Shown here: piece by piece, positions 10,396 through 23,565 of the stretch | How positions within the stretch are numbered: the stretch's first letter is position 1 | Layout: the number at the start of each line of letters is the position of its first letter | The notes under the pieces: generated by a model | Told to the model about the DNA's origin: nothing | Database searches by the model: none | Seen by the model: the letters and a program-made list of their open reading frames with translations, nothing else | Assembly: GCA_963920665.1 (NCBI GenBank) | Contig: OY987271.1 | Coordinates: 14,077,350 to 14,141,349, forward strand | DNA: 64,000 nt | DNA from: Straminergon stramineum | Taxonomy: Eukaryota > Streptophyta > Bryopsida > Hypnales > Calliergonaceae | Reading direction: 5' to 3' | Position numbers and translations under genes: made by a program

Positions 10396-12469
10396 AGTAC
10401 TATAGCACAATTTCAATCGACCACCTTTCATTGTAGTTTTTCTTGATTGTATTCATTTTATTATCCACATGAAATTATTTGTCCTAATCTTTACTTATGG
10501 TATTATGAAAAATTTGCATAGCCCCTATCTCTTAAGACTAACTTATTAATAAAAAAATTTGCTACATAATATATTTATATAGCCTAATTTATATATATTA
10601 GAATATGTAGAATTTCATGGACCATGTAGTAGTCCTACATATCATATACCCCCCCCCCTTTGAATTAAATGGACCCTATCTTTCAACTCATGTAGTTTTC
10701 TAAATACTCAAGAGTAATCTCCTTGGGTTTCTACCTTCATTGCTTGCAAAATAATATTTCTTCTAACTTTTACTTCATGATTTGGAATTGAATGGTTCAA
10801 ATGTTTTTGAGTAGGTATCAATCTATGCAATCTCCCAAAAATATTAAATTTTTTTACATATATATTTTTTTGCCTGTTTTGACATTGAAATTGAAAAAAA
10901 TCTTTCTAACTTTTGCAATATTTATCGGAATGACATGAAACACAACTTCACATGTAGATTATGATGAGTAGCATTCATCCTAAAAAATTAATGCAAAATT
11001 CCAAATTATGAAGTCAGTAGATCCTACATGAGTTATCAAAAGCCCAAAGTGAGCTTGGCCTTGGTCCTCTAGGGGTTAAATGGCATGCAACATGGGTTTA
11101 GAAAGTGTCCTTTACTAATTGAAAACAAAACATTGAAATTGAAACTATCATTATTGTATATCTACTAATTGAAAAACAAAACATTTGTGGCCTCTCACTT
11201 ATTTATAGTTTTTCTTATGTGCTAAATTGCCCTTTGTATTTTCATCCATTTGTTTTGTAATTTCGTCACTTTCAACTTCCCATCCTATCTACATCATAAT
11301 CTACATCATGTACAAACAAGTATTGAACTTTTGCATATCAATTCTTCAATTTTGCATTAACTATGCTATATCCTTTTATAGGGGAGATCTCAAGTGTTTG
11401 GTCTCTTCAACCCCTAAATATGTTTGGAACCACAAAGTAGCTTCTCCATGATTTCAAATGCAAAATTCTAGATGACATATTGAGATTTTTCATCCAATTT
11501 TTTTCTTGAGAATTCTTTGAATGGATATGTAGTGGATGGTGATGGAAACCTTCTCATTGAATTACTATTAACCTTTTTGCATAGAAAGATGCTAAAAAAA
11601 TAGATGACAAAAGATGATCTAAAATTGGATGACAAAAGATGCTCTTTTCGTTTATTTTGACATCTTTTACATCCTAATTCATAATCTAAATTTTAGACAT
11701 TAAAATGATTTTTTTTGAGTTTGAGCCTAATGATTGAAATGAAGCTAACTAAGTCTAGTTTCTAATCTAATTTGAAATTTTGTAAACTCCCTAATATATA
11801 TTCAATATTTTATCAAGGTTTGAACCAATGTTGTTTTTTTGGTTTTTAGACAAATGGTTATGTGGCCTCCTTTCAAGAAGGTTCTGCATTCCCTGGCTCC
11901 TTCATTATGGGGATTTGAATTGAATGAGGCGAATTATGAGTATACAATTTTGAATATCTAATTTTTGTATGCAATATTTGTATATATTGGCTCTGCATGA
12001 TGGATAAAATGAGGTTTTAGAAACATTGTGGCATCAATGTGCAGGGCGATGATTATTGTCTGGCATTTTTTAACACATTTACCCCCTTTTTTTCTATAGG
12101 CTTGAAGCTGTCCATTTTTTTTTGTGAGGAAATTGGACATTTAATTGCCTAAAAAAAAACCCTGGTTTGAACTTTGAGCCTAGATAACCGACATCCTTTG
12201 ATGTTTTAATTATAGGATGACATGGGATTTTAGTGTATACCATGATGCTCTATATTATAATATATAGTGGTGGTGATTTATTCAAATTTTTTCAGCATTT
12301 TTTGTATTAGATATAATCCTAAAACTAATTCTTCAAAAATTCATAATAACTTTAAGTTTTTATCAGTTTTTTTGGAAATTTTAGGAAATGTAGAATATAT
12401 GCTATTTCATCTTTGAAAAATAAAATATAATAATTTCCACTCAAATTTATTGTAAAGATATAAAAATAC

Positions 12470-12741
12470 CATTAGGGGATATTTGAGGCCTCTACATGCC
12501 TACGAGTTCCTAGGCTATGGGGAATGCAGGAACTGTGCCACTGCTGTAGTCTGATGTGACCAAGACATTGCCATGTCAAAAAAAATTGAATTTTTTTTCA
12601 ACTTCTTTTTGCATTTCAGAACTAAGATTTTTTTTTTGGATATTTTTTTTGACAACAATCAGTTGTTCCCGGACTACATAGGGAACAGGCAAGGGAACAA
12701 GCCTGAAATGGCCCTACCGAGGCCTCAAATCCCCTCTAATG
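12470..12741. mobile_element. MITE, family 2, copy A (272 bp)
   Basis: The left end CATTAGGGGATATTTGAGG and the complement of the right end CATTAGAGGGGATTTGAGG are imperfect inverted repeats of about 23 bp. A related copy with the same internal landmarks (GAGTTCCTA near the left, GGGAACAAGC-like near the right) is at 41667-41909. No coding capacity. Confidence 0.7.
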
Positions 12742-15481
12742 CAAAGCAAAAGAAGATTGTAGTAAGTTTAATACATAGTCTTAGGGTATGTCGTCTAGGG
12801 GTTAAGGACTTGTCACCTTGCTGCAACTATACAAAGAAGCAATGAAGTAGTTGTCTTGTATGAGATGAGGAAGGAAAGGAGCCTAAATGTGATTGCTTGT
12901 AAATAGAAAAGATGCCAAGAAAAGGAAATAGTAGTATACGTTTATATACAACCATCAAGTCCTCAATACAAAATAGTAGTTGTAGGGCCTTTCCATATAG
13001 AACGTGTGAAATGTTGTATTGGTACTTGAACCCTTCTAATTTGCATATGATGATCCACAATACTTACAAAGGATGACACACAAGTACTAGTGTCCAAAAA
13101 CTATCCTACACCATATGTATATAGTGACCATTTCTTCATGAATTTAGTAATTTTTTTATGTAAAATACAAACACTTCAAAATTTCAAGACTGTACAAAGG
13201 ACAAGTCATAGGGCATAAGTGAACCTATTCAAAATTCCTTTCCCAAAGTTTTAGTCATACCCTTGCCTCAGTCAATTGTAGCACTATCCTTGGAAAATTT
13301 TGAACTATTGACGTTTGTATATGGAGAATATATACATTATAAACTCTTTGAAGTCCATTGTCCGAAAGTGATGGCACTTTTGGACTAGGTCTTTGTTGGA
13401 AAAGGAAAAACACAATTCTACATTGCAATTATAAATTTAGTGCTTCTACTTCTAACTAAATTGTAATTTGTACTAAAATATCTTTACAAAATCACATTCT
13501 CCAACTACGATATCCTAGGTTGTTAAGGATTGATCAACTTAGTTCTACTAGAACATCCTCAACTCTCCAACCACAAGGTAGCCTACACCACACATTGAAT
13601 CTATAGCATCTCCAAAAGCATCTTTATTATTATGAATATTGCATGACAAAATTGTGGAATCTACTAACTACCTATAGGCTATGAGCCTTGTTCCCAAATA
13701 GGTGCAAATGTATCTTTGACTAAAATACACAACACTACGATTCTAACAAATTTACAAATCTAAAATACAAGCTTACTAGAACTTTGAACATCTACTAAAC
13801 GTGGTGTGCCTTCCTAGACATCTTTTGACAAGGGTCTACAATGGAATTTTATAAGGGATAAATAGGTGTTTGGATAGACTTTTTAATTATTGGAGACTAA
13901 ATTTCCAACTATCACATTCATTGATTGACCAAATGCAAGTGCATTCATATTTCCATGCCATTTAACCTACCATCCTTGTTTGGAAGTCAAACATAGCAAC
14001 TAATGGACTAAACAATTGTCATTAGCTCATTGCAGTCTGGTCACTTTTTATTCATCCATCCCTTTGCTTGTTAAGAGAGTATGAATTTTTTTGTGGGGGT
14101 GCGTGCATTACATTTGACTTACACTAGAAATAAATAAACCCTAATGGATCTAAACATTCATTCTCATCTCTAACAACTTGAAATTGTAACTTCTACTACA
14201 ATTTCTAAAATCCTATGCATTATAAGAACAATGGGGCCTAAAAAAGGTCCTCTTCAAGCCCCATTTCTCTTGTAATGATCATATAAATCTTTTGGGAGAC
14301 CATATATGATTGTAGGATTTTATGAGTAAAATGATATATGAATTTGTAGATTCATATTTAGCTTTCTTTCACTATGTAAATTGCAAAACATTTGCATATT
14401 CAATATTTGAAACTTTTATTCATTAATTTGGACTCATTTTGCACCAAAATCTACAATAGATATCCTCTCTTTTTGCCACAACAAATCCATGAGCTTTATC
14501 AAAAAAATTCAAGGCAATAGTGCACCTTTGTAATTTGTATGTTATGAAAATAAAAAGTAAAAACTATGATTTTTACAACCCTTAATAACTAATCCAATAT
14601 TTTAAATATTAAAGCCAAATGTAAATATACAAAGAAATTGGTAGTGAAATTAAAGTGGACTCTTGCCCACAATACTATAGGTGGAAACAAATTCAAATTT
14701 GGATCTTGAAATGTTTTTTTTTCTATTGTAGGCATACTACTAGGAAGTTGGAAGGCTTTATATAAATTAAGGTGAGGAGGTCAATGGTTTTGAGATTTTG
14801 TAGAAAAAGCTTCCTTTGTACCTTGACTATTAGCTACAATCTGTAATTAATTAGTAATTCTATCTAAATTGAATTATGGAACTCTTTGTTTTTCAACATG
14901 GACACTTTTCTATATTATATTTCAAGACCTTCTTGCATATGTTCTCAACTTAATAACTCATGTTCATAGTTTTGCCATAGATCCTACTCAAAAAAATTTT
15001 TATGTTTTTTTTCTCAAAATTCCTATAATATTATTTATCAAATGAAGCAACAACCACATAGTAGGCTTGATGGTACATTACTTGATTTATCACCAAATCA
15101 AAGCTTGAGGGCCCCAAAACTTGTAAACTAGATCTTTTGGTATTCACAACAAGGCACTCTATTCATGCACTAGCATCTATGTCACTTGTTTATTAAAGTT
15201 GAAGGCTAGAACAAACTATTAGTATACAAAGCAAGGAAAATACAATTTAGCCTTCCCTGCAAGAGGTGCTCCTAGTGTGGGTCTCCAAGAGTGCTTGTAG
15301 CAGCACAGCACGCTTGGCAAGACCCACAACACTACAGAATATCTGAAATCTGGACCTACCCAAAATTTCAGATACCCTTTCCTGTACCCAGGCCATCTCT
15401 GTTAGTTACAATATACCAGTGAAGTGAACAGTGAACACACATGTTCTTCAAAACAGAGCAATGGCATCAATCGTAATACTA
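12742..15481. other. AT-rich intergenic, no gene recognised
   Basis: Only short open frames without domains. No clear terminal repeats found by eye. Confidence 0.5.
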
Positions 15482-15615
15482 CAGTAGAACCTCTCTAAAG
15501 TAATAAGGCTGGGATTGGGCTGACTATATTACATAAGAGAGGGTCATTGCAATCATGACATTTGTATGCGGCCCAGGACAGGAGCAGGCAATCAATATTA
15601 GGAGAGGTTCTACTA
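15482..15615. mobile_element. Emigrant-like (pogo-type) MITE, 134 bp
   Basis: The left end starts CAGTAGAACCTCTCTAAAG, very close to the Emigrant/Lemi terminal repeat of plants, and the right end is the matching complement with a final G-to-A change. TA flanks both sides (15480-15481, 15616-15617). A diverged, partly duplicated relative lies at 41910-42095. Confidence 0.85.
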
Positions 15616-15985
15616 TATCAATGGATGATACGGTAACCTCCAAAAACGAAAACCATTCAACCAAATTATGAAATTACCAACTGTGCACACACCATTCTTA
15701 ACATATGAAACAGAGTGAAAATTGAATGTTAACGAACTTCTCTAGCTTACCCAAGGAGAAAAAGGGAGCAATACATATGCAGAGTAACAGATTTATCAGA
15801 ACACTCAGAATCATGTGCATGACACTCTGCTGCATAGGTACATCCCATCACAGACGATTCAGCGTCTTTAGCAGCAACCTGTTACTGAATACCCCTGTGA
15901 TATAAAAGAATAGAGAGGGAGTGTCAAAATTGACTCTAAAGCTGCAGGCCCGTTTGCTCATGTTTCCCAGAATGGCTTACTGGTT
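15616..15985 (-). other. 3' region of the bS18 gene
   Basis: Between the Emigrant-like MITE and the stop of the ribosomal protein gene; probably holds its 3' UTR. No separate gene seen. Confidence 0.4.
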
Positions 15986-18900
15986 TTAATTGTTAGAGTC
16001 TTCATCATCCAACCTTGATCGCAAAAAACGGAAGGGGGCCCGACCCATTGATGTAAATGGCATGAGGCCAAAAGTTCGCGCAGTTTTGATTTCCCTTATC
16101 ACTTTCCTCTGAGCCTTAGCAGTCAAAGAACTCTGCGCAACATAATACAGCATTGTCTAGGATTAAAACATGTCCAAATACCTCGGAACAATAATTACAT
16201 CTGTCTCAACTGATGATTAATCAACATTTCTCAAAATCAGTTCAATGTTGGATAGCAAAGAGGTCATACTAAACTCCTGGCTACCCAAACTAAAAATAAA
16301 AAGCCTACTTTGAAAGTTTACCACAATATAGTTGATTATTGGAAATTCCAAGATATATTTCTATTTGTTCAAAACTGTGGGACAGGATTTCGTTGTTGCA
16401 TTCATATATTTCGTGACCTGCCTTACATGACTCATTTCTACTCCTATAAGTATGGAAGTTAACAAAGGAGCAGATTTACCAACAAAAAAGACCAATTAAA
16501 CAGGAAACAAGAAAAGGATGATGCGAGGATGAACGCACGAAAGCGTACCCTCCGCTTGGGAAGAATCCTTGATGTCTCCGCAATAAAGTTCGACAAATAA
16601 CGAGGATTCTGAAGCCACGTAGAAAATATGAATTAATGATTAGTGCTTGCATGATAACCGACGGTTGCTCATACAGGACTGCGTCAGAAAAACTCCACAG
16701 ATTCAAAGGTTTGGAAACGGCTCATACCCTGAAGTCAGCCCTTTGAAGAACTTCGTTATTATCATATTTCCGTCTGTAACGTGGAGGTGGCCTCTCGAGC
16801 TCATCAGGTTTCTTTGACAGATCCAGGTCCTGTTTACATAAAAACCAAAGAAATCAGGTGTCACGTCAGTTTCATCCCAGTGTGAAAAATAAAAGCACGG
16901 CACTTCCAATTTAGATATATTCCACAGTAAAGCACCACCGCTCCTGTACGGGAAAGAAGTAATTGAAATATTTGAAAAGTCAAGGAGTATTTCATGGTGT
17001 GTTCTTGATTTTAACCCATTTCAGACACATGCATGCGATGGGTTTGAAGTCATTATCCAAGTGCTTGACTTTGGACTAAAAGCAACCTAGCGGAAAAACT
17101 AAGGGCCAAGGATCAAACACATTTAAGCAACCATTGAGGTGCTTTGACCAAGAAGTCCTTTGGTCCCTCGTTTGGGCTTGGAGGTGCAAAGGTGGGGAGG
17201 GTGGGACCAATGATCCAATTCGGAACAGGAATGGACTGGATTGAATGCAACTAGCACTCCCTTGTTTGGGCTTGTTTGAGCTCGGAGGTGCCAGGGTGAA
17301 TGCAACTAGCAACTATGAGTTGTTGTCATTCCAAAAAAACCCAGAAGAGGAGTACGAAGAGAGATTACAAACTCAGACACACCATGACTTTTCAAATACC
17401 CTTCACTAGTCAAAACATTTCAGAACATTTCAAAGCTAGGGTCGTCACCTCGGGGTCATATGTCTGCCCTGGAAAGAAGAGCCGGTCGGGTCGGAACTGG
17501 TACGGGCGCTGCTCATCGTCCAAGTCATAGTCGACAATAGCGGAAAGGGCCGCGTCACTGAGCACTTGCCCTCTCTCATCTTCCCAATCTTCGTCATCGA
17601 CGTCGTCCTCCTCTTGGATGTCACTGTCATCCTCTCCCGAGTCTCCTGCAGCTGGACCCGCCGTCCTCCACGAGGCCGACCGTTCGATCTCTTCCAGCTC
17701 CCGGAGAAGGTCGTCATCCTCCCCGTCGTCCTTCTTTGATGAGAGGCCCAGCACACGCGATTCGAAGTCATCCATGGGCAGATCTACAGGATGAGACTCT
17801 GTTAGCCGACCATTCTAAGCTCCTGGAAACATATCCAAGGGTACAACAAAGACTCTTACCATAAATGAGAATTTCGAAGTCATCCATGGACAGATCAAGA
17901 GGATGAGGCTCTGTTAGTCGACCATTCAGAGCTCGTGGAAAAATATCCAAAGGTACAACTATAACTCTTAACCTAAATAAGAATTTCGATGTCATCCATA
18001 AGCAAATCAACACAAAGTCTCTTAACCAAAACGAGAAACTTTTCTTTTGATATTTTGAAATCAACTGCACGGTTAATATCACAAACATGGCACGAGATAT
18101 CAGACAAGAGTAATGGACAAGCACCAGCCAAGCAAATTTTCGATCTCAATGAGAAATTTTATCTCTTAATGAATTGGACAACCATTTCATCAGCCGGAAC
18201 GCTTGGTATACATGGCTTAGGTAACTAGAGATGACGTAATCAATAGCTGCGCTCCAAAGTTAAAAATAAGAGTTTGCGCTCAATTCTAATGAGGCATTGC
18301 CCATGTTCTGATTCACAATATTCAAATCGAATATTGTTGGCTTGAGTTCAAATAACTTAATATCAGTTAAGCTTCATACCCGCTGGTTCAGATTGCACTC
18401 AAAAAAATGTACTAGTTTACAATGTCGGTGAATGATCATAAGAAAAAATCTTACCGTTAAAAGCGCCAGCGGCTGTTGTATTTCCTAACGACGGCTCTGA
18501 TGGCGACTCCATCTCATCTGCAGACATTGCTTGACCTTCTCCCTTTTCTGTTGAAACCACTCGCTAACAATCAAAATTATGGCGATTAAATATTTCAAAA
18601 TCGTCTCAAGGATAGTCCGACCCCGGATCGACTACCCAACACTAAAGTCTAAGCCCTCAAATGGCAGTTCATAAATCCCACAAACCTCGAGAATAAGCGC
18701 AAACCTATAGGGACGATCATGGAATCTACCTGCAGACTTTTCACATGTCAATATTGCCACGATTAAATACTTCACATTAATGTCCACAAACCAACGACCC
18801 AGGACCAAATTTAAACTCTAAACCCTAAACCCTCAAATGCAATTCAAAATCCCCTCTAATAGTAGGGCATAAGCACCAATCTAGAGGAAGGATCATGGTA

Positions 18901-19451
18901 TCTAGCTTCAGGTTCTTCGCATGACAACATTATGGAAGAAAAAATAATTAAATCCCACAAATCAACGACCCAGGATCGATTCCAAGACCCTAAACCCTAA
19001 AATGAAACTCCTAAGCGCAAATCTAAAGGGCCGATCATAATATCTACCTCCAGGAAATTCGCAAGCCAAAATTATGGCAATCATATATTTCACACCGACA
19101 ATCCGATCCAGGATCGAACTCAAAACCCTAAACCCTAAAATGGGAACGCAAAATACCAACTAATCTTAGGATTCAAGCGCAAACGTCAAGGAGGCGATCA
19201 CAGTAACTACCTCCAGGCTTTTCATCGGAGCTGGACATGAAGCGCTTCACACCGAACATCGAATTCGCAATGCGGGACACATTCTCAGCGGGCAACAAAA
19301 CTCGCGCGGTGTAGGGAAGCAATCGCGAGACGTTCCCCCCATGGCCAAAATTGGACGACGACAAGGACCTCCACTGCGTGAGCGCCTGCCGCAATGCAAG
19401 CCTGCGGGTGTTGGCCCGCAACGCAACGGTCAACACCTGACGCCCGGACAT
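15986..19451 (-). CDS. Mitochondrial ribosomal protein bS18-like
   Basis: Six exons: 19451-19211, 18558-18455, 17783-17449, 16829-16728, 16608-16549, 16132-15986, about 330 residues. The N-terminus is rich in Arg, Ala and Ser without acids (MSGRQVLTVALRANTRRLAL), a typical mitochondrial presequence. A long acidic middle region follows. The C-terminal half carries the bS18 core: YDNNEVLQRADFR, NPRYLSNFIAETSRILPKRR, SSLTAKAQRKVIREIKTART and FGLMPF. bS18 binds 16S/18S-type rRNA in the small subunit. Exon 2 has two possible in-frame acceptors 12 bp apart (exon start 18558 or 18546). Tandem duplications lie over the exon 1 donor and the exon 3 acceptor. Much longer than bacterial bS18 because of the acidic extension. 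Confidence 0.9.
17761..18040. repeat. 112-bp tandem repeat over the exon 3 acceptor of bS18
   Basis: TTCGAAGTCATCCATGG starts at 17761 and 17873, and a diverged third start is at 17985; period 112 bp, about 2.4 copies. Each unit repeats the beginning of exon 3 (encoding MDDFE) and the preceding intron. Copy 2 also carries a donor-like GGTAAGAG on the minus strand. Confidence 0.85.
18560..19217. repeat. Diverged 140-175 bp tandem repeat over the exon 1 donor of bS18
   Basis: Four units end with related sequence GATCAT..TATCTACCTCCAGG (near 18716, 18892, 19033 and 19196). The last one is the real exon 1 end and donor. Units also share ACGACCCAGGA and CCCTAAACCCTAAA. On the minus strand at least two of the extra copies keep a good donor (CAG/GTAGAT, GAG/GTAGAT). 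Confidence 0.8.
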
Positions 19452-19895
19452 AGCCGAGAAATCTTCACCACTTGGAGAAAGTAGTTCAGGCAGTAGAATT
19501 CTATAACGGACGCGAAAAACGTGAAACCCTAATTTAATTCTTCCTCGATCCCTTCTGCGAGACTAGGGAACGGGAGCAATGGCTACAACCTTGCAAATCC
19601 TCCCAAGCAAGCTTGAAGACGACGACGACGGGATTCTGATATCTACCATTTCGTCTATTTTGCTTTAATCTTCAATATCTGTAGATGTTCGTACGTCTCG
19701 GACATGGGCGATGGATGAATATCGTCAAATGATTTTGGAATGAAAAACCCTGGGTATCAATTGGTCACGATTAGTTATGGGAGTGGTGACATGTCCGTGT
19801 CTCTTGTGTTAGCATCTTCTTTCATGCCACGTGGACCTTTGACAAGTAAGCACTCATTGAGAATCAGAATTTGCATGATTTGCCCAAACTGGTTA
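19452..19895. promoter_or_regulatory. 5' region of bS18
   Basis: Contains the telo-box. A 29-codon plus-strand frame at 19579 has no support and is not called. Confidence 0.4.
19524..19532 (+). promoter_or_regulatory. Telo-box upstream of bS18
   Basis: AAACCCTAA about 70 bp upstream of the bS18 start. Telo-boxes are common near the 5' ends of plant genes for ribosomal proteins. Further copies sit in intron 1 (near 18818, 18993, 19122) because they belong to the tandem repeat there. Confidence 0.55.
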
Positions 19896-20311
19896 AGGAA
19901 GAAGCACCCAAATGTAACACTAGTCGTTCTCCGCTACCTAAAAAAAAAAACTAAATCCAAAAGCAAGTGGACTCAAAGTAGACAAGTGGGGTTCCCAAGT
20001 AGACAGATGGGATTTTCTAGAAATTCTCACTTTTCTAAGAAGTGGCCAATCACCCACACTTGATCCCAGCTTGGAGTGTGTCACTTTCGGGTGTTTCCAT
20101 GCCTACTTTGGTATCAATCTAGTGTCCACAATAGATGCATCTCGGAAGTTTTTTTCAAAAATTTGTATAATATTTATACAAGCTCAAAAAAATACAAAAC
20201 CAATTTTGTTAGTTTCCAAAATCATTCCTAATACACACATCATTTTTTTCCTACATGCACCCTCTATATCAAGAGATTCAAAATAAGTGTTGCATTTAGG
20301 TGCTTCTACCT
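19896..20311. mobile_element. TA-flanked MITE, family 1, copy 2 (416 bp)
   Basis: Same ends as 4300-4696 (AGGAAGAAGCACC on the left, the complement of AGGTAGAAGCACC on the right) and TA on both sides (19894-19895, 20312-20313). The body aligns by eye along its length with copy 1, with scattered substitutions and small indels. Confidence 0.85.
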
Positions 20312-21178
20312 TACCAAAGGATTACACTACTCTACCCCAAAAGAAAAAGAAAAAGGGTGTTGTTTTTGAAAAAAAAATTCAATACTATTTTTGAAAAATG
20401 AGATGTCTTTAAAATTTAGAACATTTTGATACTATTTGTGACAATAAAGTCTCAAAATCAATGTCGAAACTTTATTCAAACATTTTCATGTCAAAAAAAA
20501 TGTTGAAAAGTTTTACTATCGAAAAGAATGTGAAAAAGAGTGTGTTGAAAATGTCAAAATAAAGTGCTTCACTGTGAACATTCATAACTAATTCCACAAA
20601 CTAAGGTCCCCAAAATACAAAACAACTTGATTATGATTTGGCTTCCTCTTGCCTTTCAATGAAATTTATCTTCAATGGGACCATGGCATTTTTTCCTCAA
20701 AAAACACTCCAAATTTCTATTTCTACTACTTTTAGTTAAAAAAAGGGGGGGTTTTCAGAAAATGTTTTTTTCAGAAATCTAGACGAAGGATCTTGTACTT
20801 CACTTTGTATAAGAACATGTACGTAGTAAACAACTTGTGAAATTTGCCCATACAAATTGAAAGATATTAGCATTTGAAGTGAACTAAAAGGGGTTTTTTT
20901 GAGATAACTTTAGCCATCATTTCTCATAATTTCTTGCACACAAACTTTGAATTTTAAAATACATCACAATAAAGGTAATATTAGACATATTACACCAATT
21001 TTCACATGAAAAAAAAATGTGTAAACACATCTAAAAAAATCTTGTAATGAAATTATGTCCTAATAATTGGCAATACACTAGACATTTTTGGAAGCATTTT
21101 AGCTACCACATACTCTCAAAACTCAAGAATTCTAACAATGGATTCAAATATTTATGTATTCATCTTTCGAATGAAATA

Positions 21179-21213
21179 ATTTATTATTATTATTATTATT
21201 ATTATTGTTATTA
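21179..21213. repeat. TTA microsatellite
   Basis: About ten ATT/TTA triplets with one interruption. Confidence 0.8.
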
Positions 21214-22218
21214 TATCTCTAATTTCTATTGACATTTGAAGGCTAATGTAACCTCCAATGAATCTAAAAGTTGGGGCAATGTTTCAAAAAGGGAATCTAA
21301 TATGTTCCCCTGGTTTTCTTGTGTGATTCAAATAGCATTTTCCTCCTTGGGATGTCTCTTGCCACCCTATAACTTATGCCATGCCATTTCCTCATTTGAC
21401 CAATTCTTTATTTCTATGGGCATTGGGACTGTGCTTTCCAAACAACCCAGTTTCAAAGTCCCTTCAGTCAATGACACTAAAATGAATAACTTCTTCTAAG
21501 ACACTTTGAAATATCATAGTTTATTCATATGATGTCCAAAAAATGAGTTTTACAAAACAACAATAAAGTTAATCATAAAATGAATCCCAATTTGTAAAAG
21601 GGGTGCTAAAGGAAGATTTAACTAAGAATAGTACAAAGGAAACATAACACCAACTCCATTAGACCAAGGTACTTCAAGGAGTTTCATCCTAGGTGTTTTT
21701 TTTGAAATTGTGGCTCTTGGTCCCGGATTGCACATACTTTACAATTACTCTAATATCCTCCTCACCTACACTCGAAAACAAATAGAATTTTATAATACAT
21801 CAATCAAAATGAACCTTACTAATAAATTAGAGTTAGTGGGAATGATATGGAGACTCTTTTTGAAGACAATGTAAATTCACTCATTCATTGTAGGTCTTCA
21901 TGAAAAATTTGAAAGAATCCTTTACGACAACAAATGCTTTTGTTTCTACATGTTAGACAAAATGTCTTCACCTTTGGCATTGGGTTGAACCCATCATTAC
22001 AAAGCACAATAGTTCACAAGCTTTTCACTCATTGGTAAATTCAAGGTAACAAACATGTCTATGAACACATGTATTAGTATGTTTCACTTGCCTCTTCCTA
22101 AGCCAATTTGTAAGTAATGCATTATAACAATGTGCTAAATTGTATATTAACATGTGAACCCATGAAACAATGATAACTACATGATAATTGTTGACAAACC
22201 ACAGGTTCTAAACTTTAT

Positions 22219-23137
22219 GATGTAGAGATCACTTCTCTTAAGCTTGTCCATATAAAAGATGTACATATTGACAATACTTGTGACTAAGTCACTAGAAATT
22301 TAAAAAAATTGGTGCCACCACTTGTGGAACTAGATTGACAAGTGTATGATGCTTTCAACTAATCTTCAATGTCAACCCCTTTCATGTGGGTTTGTGTATT
22401 TGAGGAATACTAAAGAAATTAGAATATTCTCTCAAATTGAGCCATTTTGCCATAGAACTGAGACCATAGAAAATTGACATGGAAATTGAATTGGGCCCTT
22501 ATGAGTTGAAAAGATAATAATGGATTTTTTATCTTTCAAAATGATAATATTCATTTGACACAACTCATGCATGCACCATTCAAGTGTATCTTGCATATTT
22601 TTGTAGAGTTCTTTTTGTATTCTTTATAGTTTCAAAGAAGTCAATTCAATTGGAGAATATAGTGTTAGTCACATGTGTGCCTTTCTCTAGTAAATCAATG
22701 AATAAGGATATGCTAGAGAAAAAATTGTCCATAACTACAACATGCCCCTTGCCCTAAAATGGTTCTACCAAACGTAGTGCAAATGAATGTTGTGTGTCAA
22801 TTTAGCCTCCCCATGCCTTCTCCTTTATTGTACATATACTTCATGCTCTTCAACGGAATTCTTTTCTACAAAACACCTTGAAACTTGACATGTATCTAGA
22901 AAAAGGGTCTAGAAAGCACCACACTTTCAATCTCCATTTTTGAGAATTTTGTGGCATTTTTTTTGGAATTGGGAAATATGTTCCCTTGTAGCAAATAATC
23001 ATTTTGTCTACCACTCTAAATTGACAAACACTCCATGCTCTCTTGCAATGCTCTCGAATAGCATTCAACCACCACCTCAATTGACCCATTATGTCATATC
23101 ATGGCATTGTTTTATCCCTTTCATACTTTGCAAGATC
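22219..23137 (-). pseudogene. piggyBac-type (DDE_Tnp_1_7) transposase remnant
   Basis: Minus-strand translation in pieces matches the family pattern: DLAKYERDKTMP, a TGA stop (23099-23101), then LRWWLNAIREHCKRAW, VVDKMIICYKGTYFPI, WRLKVWCFLDPFSRYM, then in another frame GHVVVMDNFFSSISLFIDLL ending in a TGA at 22646-22648, then MKGVDIED and DLVTSIVNMYIFYMDKLKRS. The DN in VVMDNFF matches a conserved acidic position of piggyBac domains; the first one reads VVDKM. Several stops and frameshifts show it is dead. Family call rests on remembered motif order, not on a search. Confidence 0.75.
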
Positions 23138-23565
23138 ACTAACATGATTGTCTTGGCTAGAAGATAGGAGATCCTACTCAAATGCCATTCCCATGAAATT
23201 CTCCCTCTAAATCTTTATTAATGATGTCCTTCCAATCTCCTTGACTTCTCAACTCTTGGAACTCAAATTGTGAGCTTTGGACAACTACTCCAAAGAATGA
23301 AGAGGAACAATGTGTACCTTTGTTTCCAATCAAAGCTCCGAATTCTCCTCTTGTATTTTTTTCTAGTTACGTCATTCCTATGTTGTTGGTTTGCAATCAA
23401 TCCATCTACAAGGTCCAACATTCAATTAAAGCTTGCAGATTGTTCCTCCAAGGCCACAAATACCTCTTTCAAGGTAGGCATGCCAATACTCCTTTGTTGG
23501 AAGGTTGGGTGTTTATAGTTTTATTAGTGATTATTCCTATTGTTGGAACCTTCTCCAAATTCAAA

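Larger units (their letters stand above)
8084..12469. other. AT-rich intergenic repeat desert
   Basis: No gene supported. Contains long A/T runs, a TA-rich microsatellite, a hairpin at 8856-8906, a tandem repeat at 9321-9404 and several copies of the motif TTAACCCCTAAA or its complement (near 8172, 11081, 12795). The stretch 10740-11090 resembles 55750-56080 (for example GAATGGTTCAAA and CACAACTTCACAT in the same order), so both are copies of a dispersed repeat. Confidence 0.6.

Noticed and set aside
17768..18124. Minus-strand frame of 118 codons in bS18
   Set aside because: Arises from the 112-bp tandem repeat; it repeats exon 3 start and intron sequence and does not fit the bS18 splice frame.
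18962..19159. Minus-strand frame of 65 codons in bS18 intron 1
   Set aside because: Translation of two units of the intronic tandem repeat, no independent support.
19579..19668. Small plus-strand frame near the bS18 5' end (29 codons)
   Set aside because: Too short, no conservation known, no downstream exon found.
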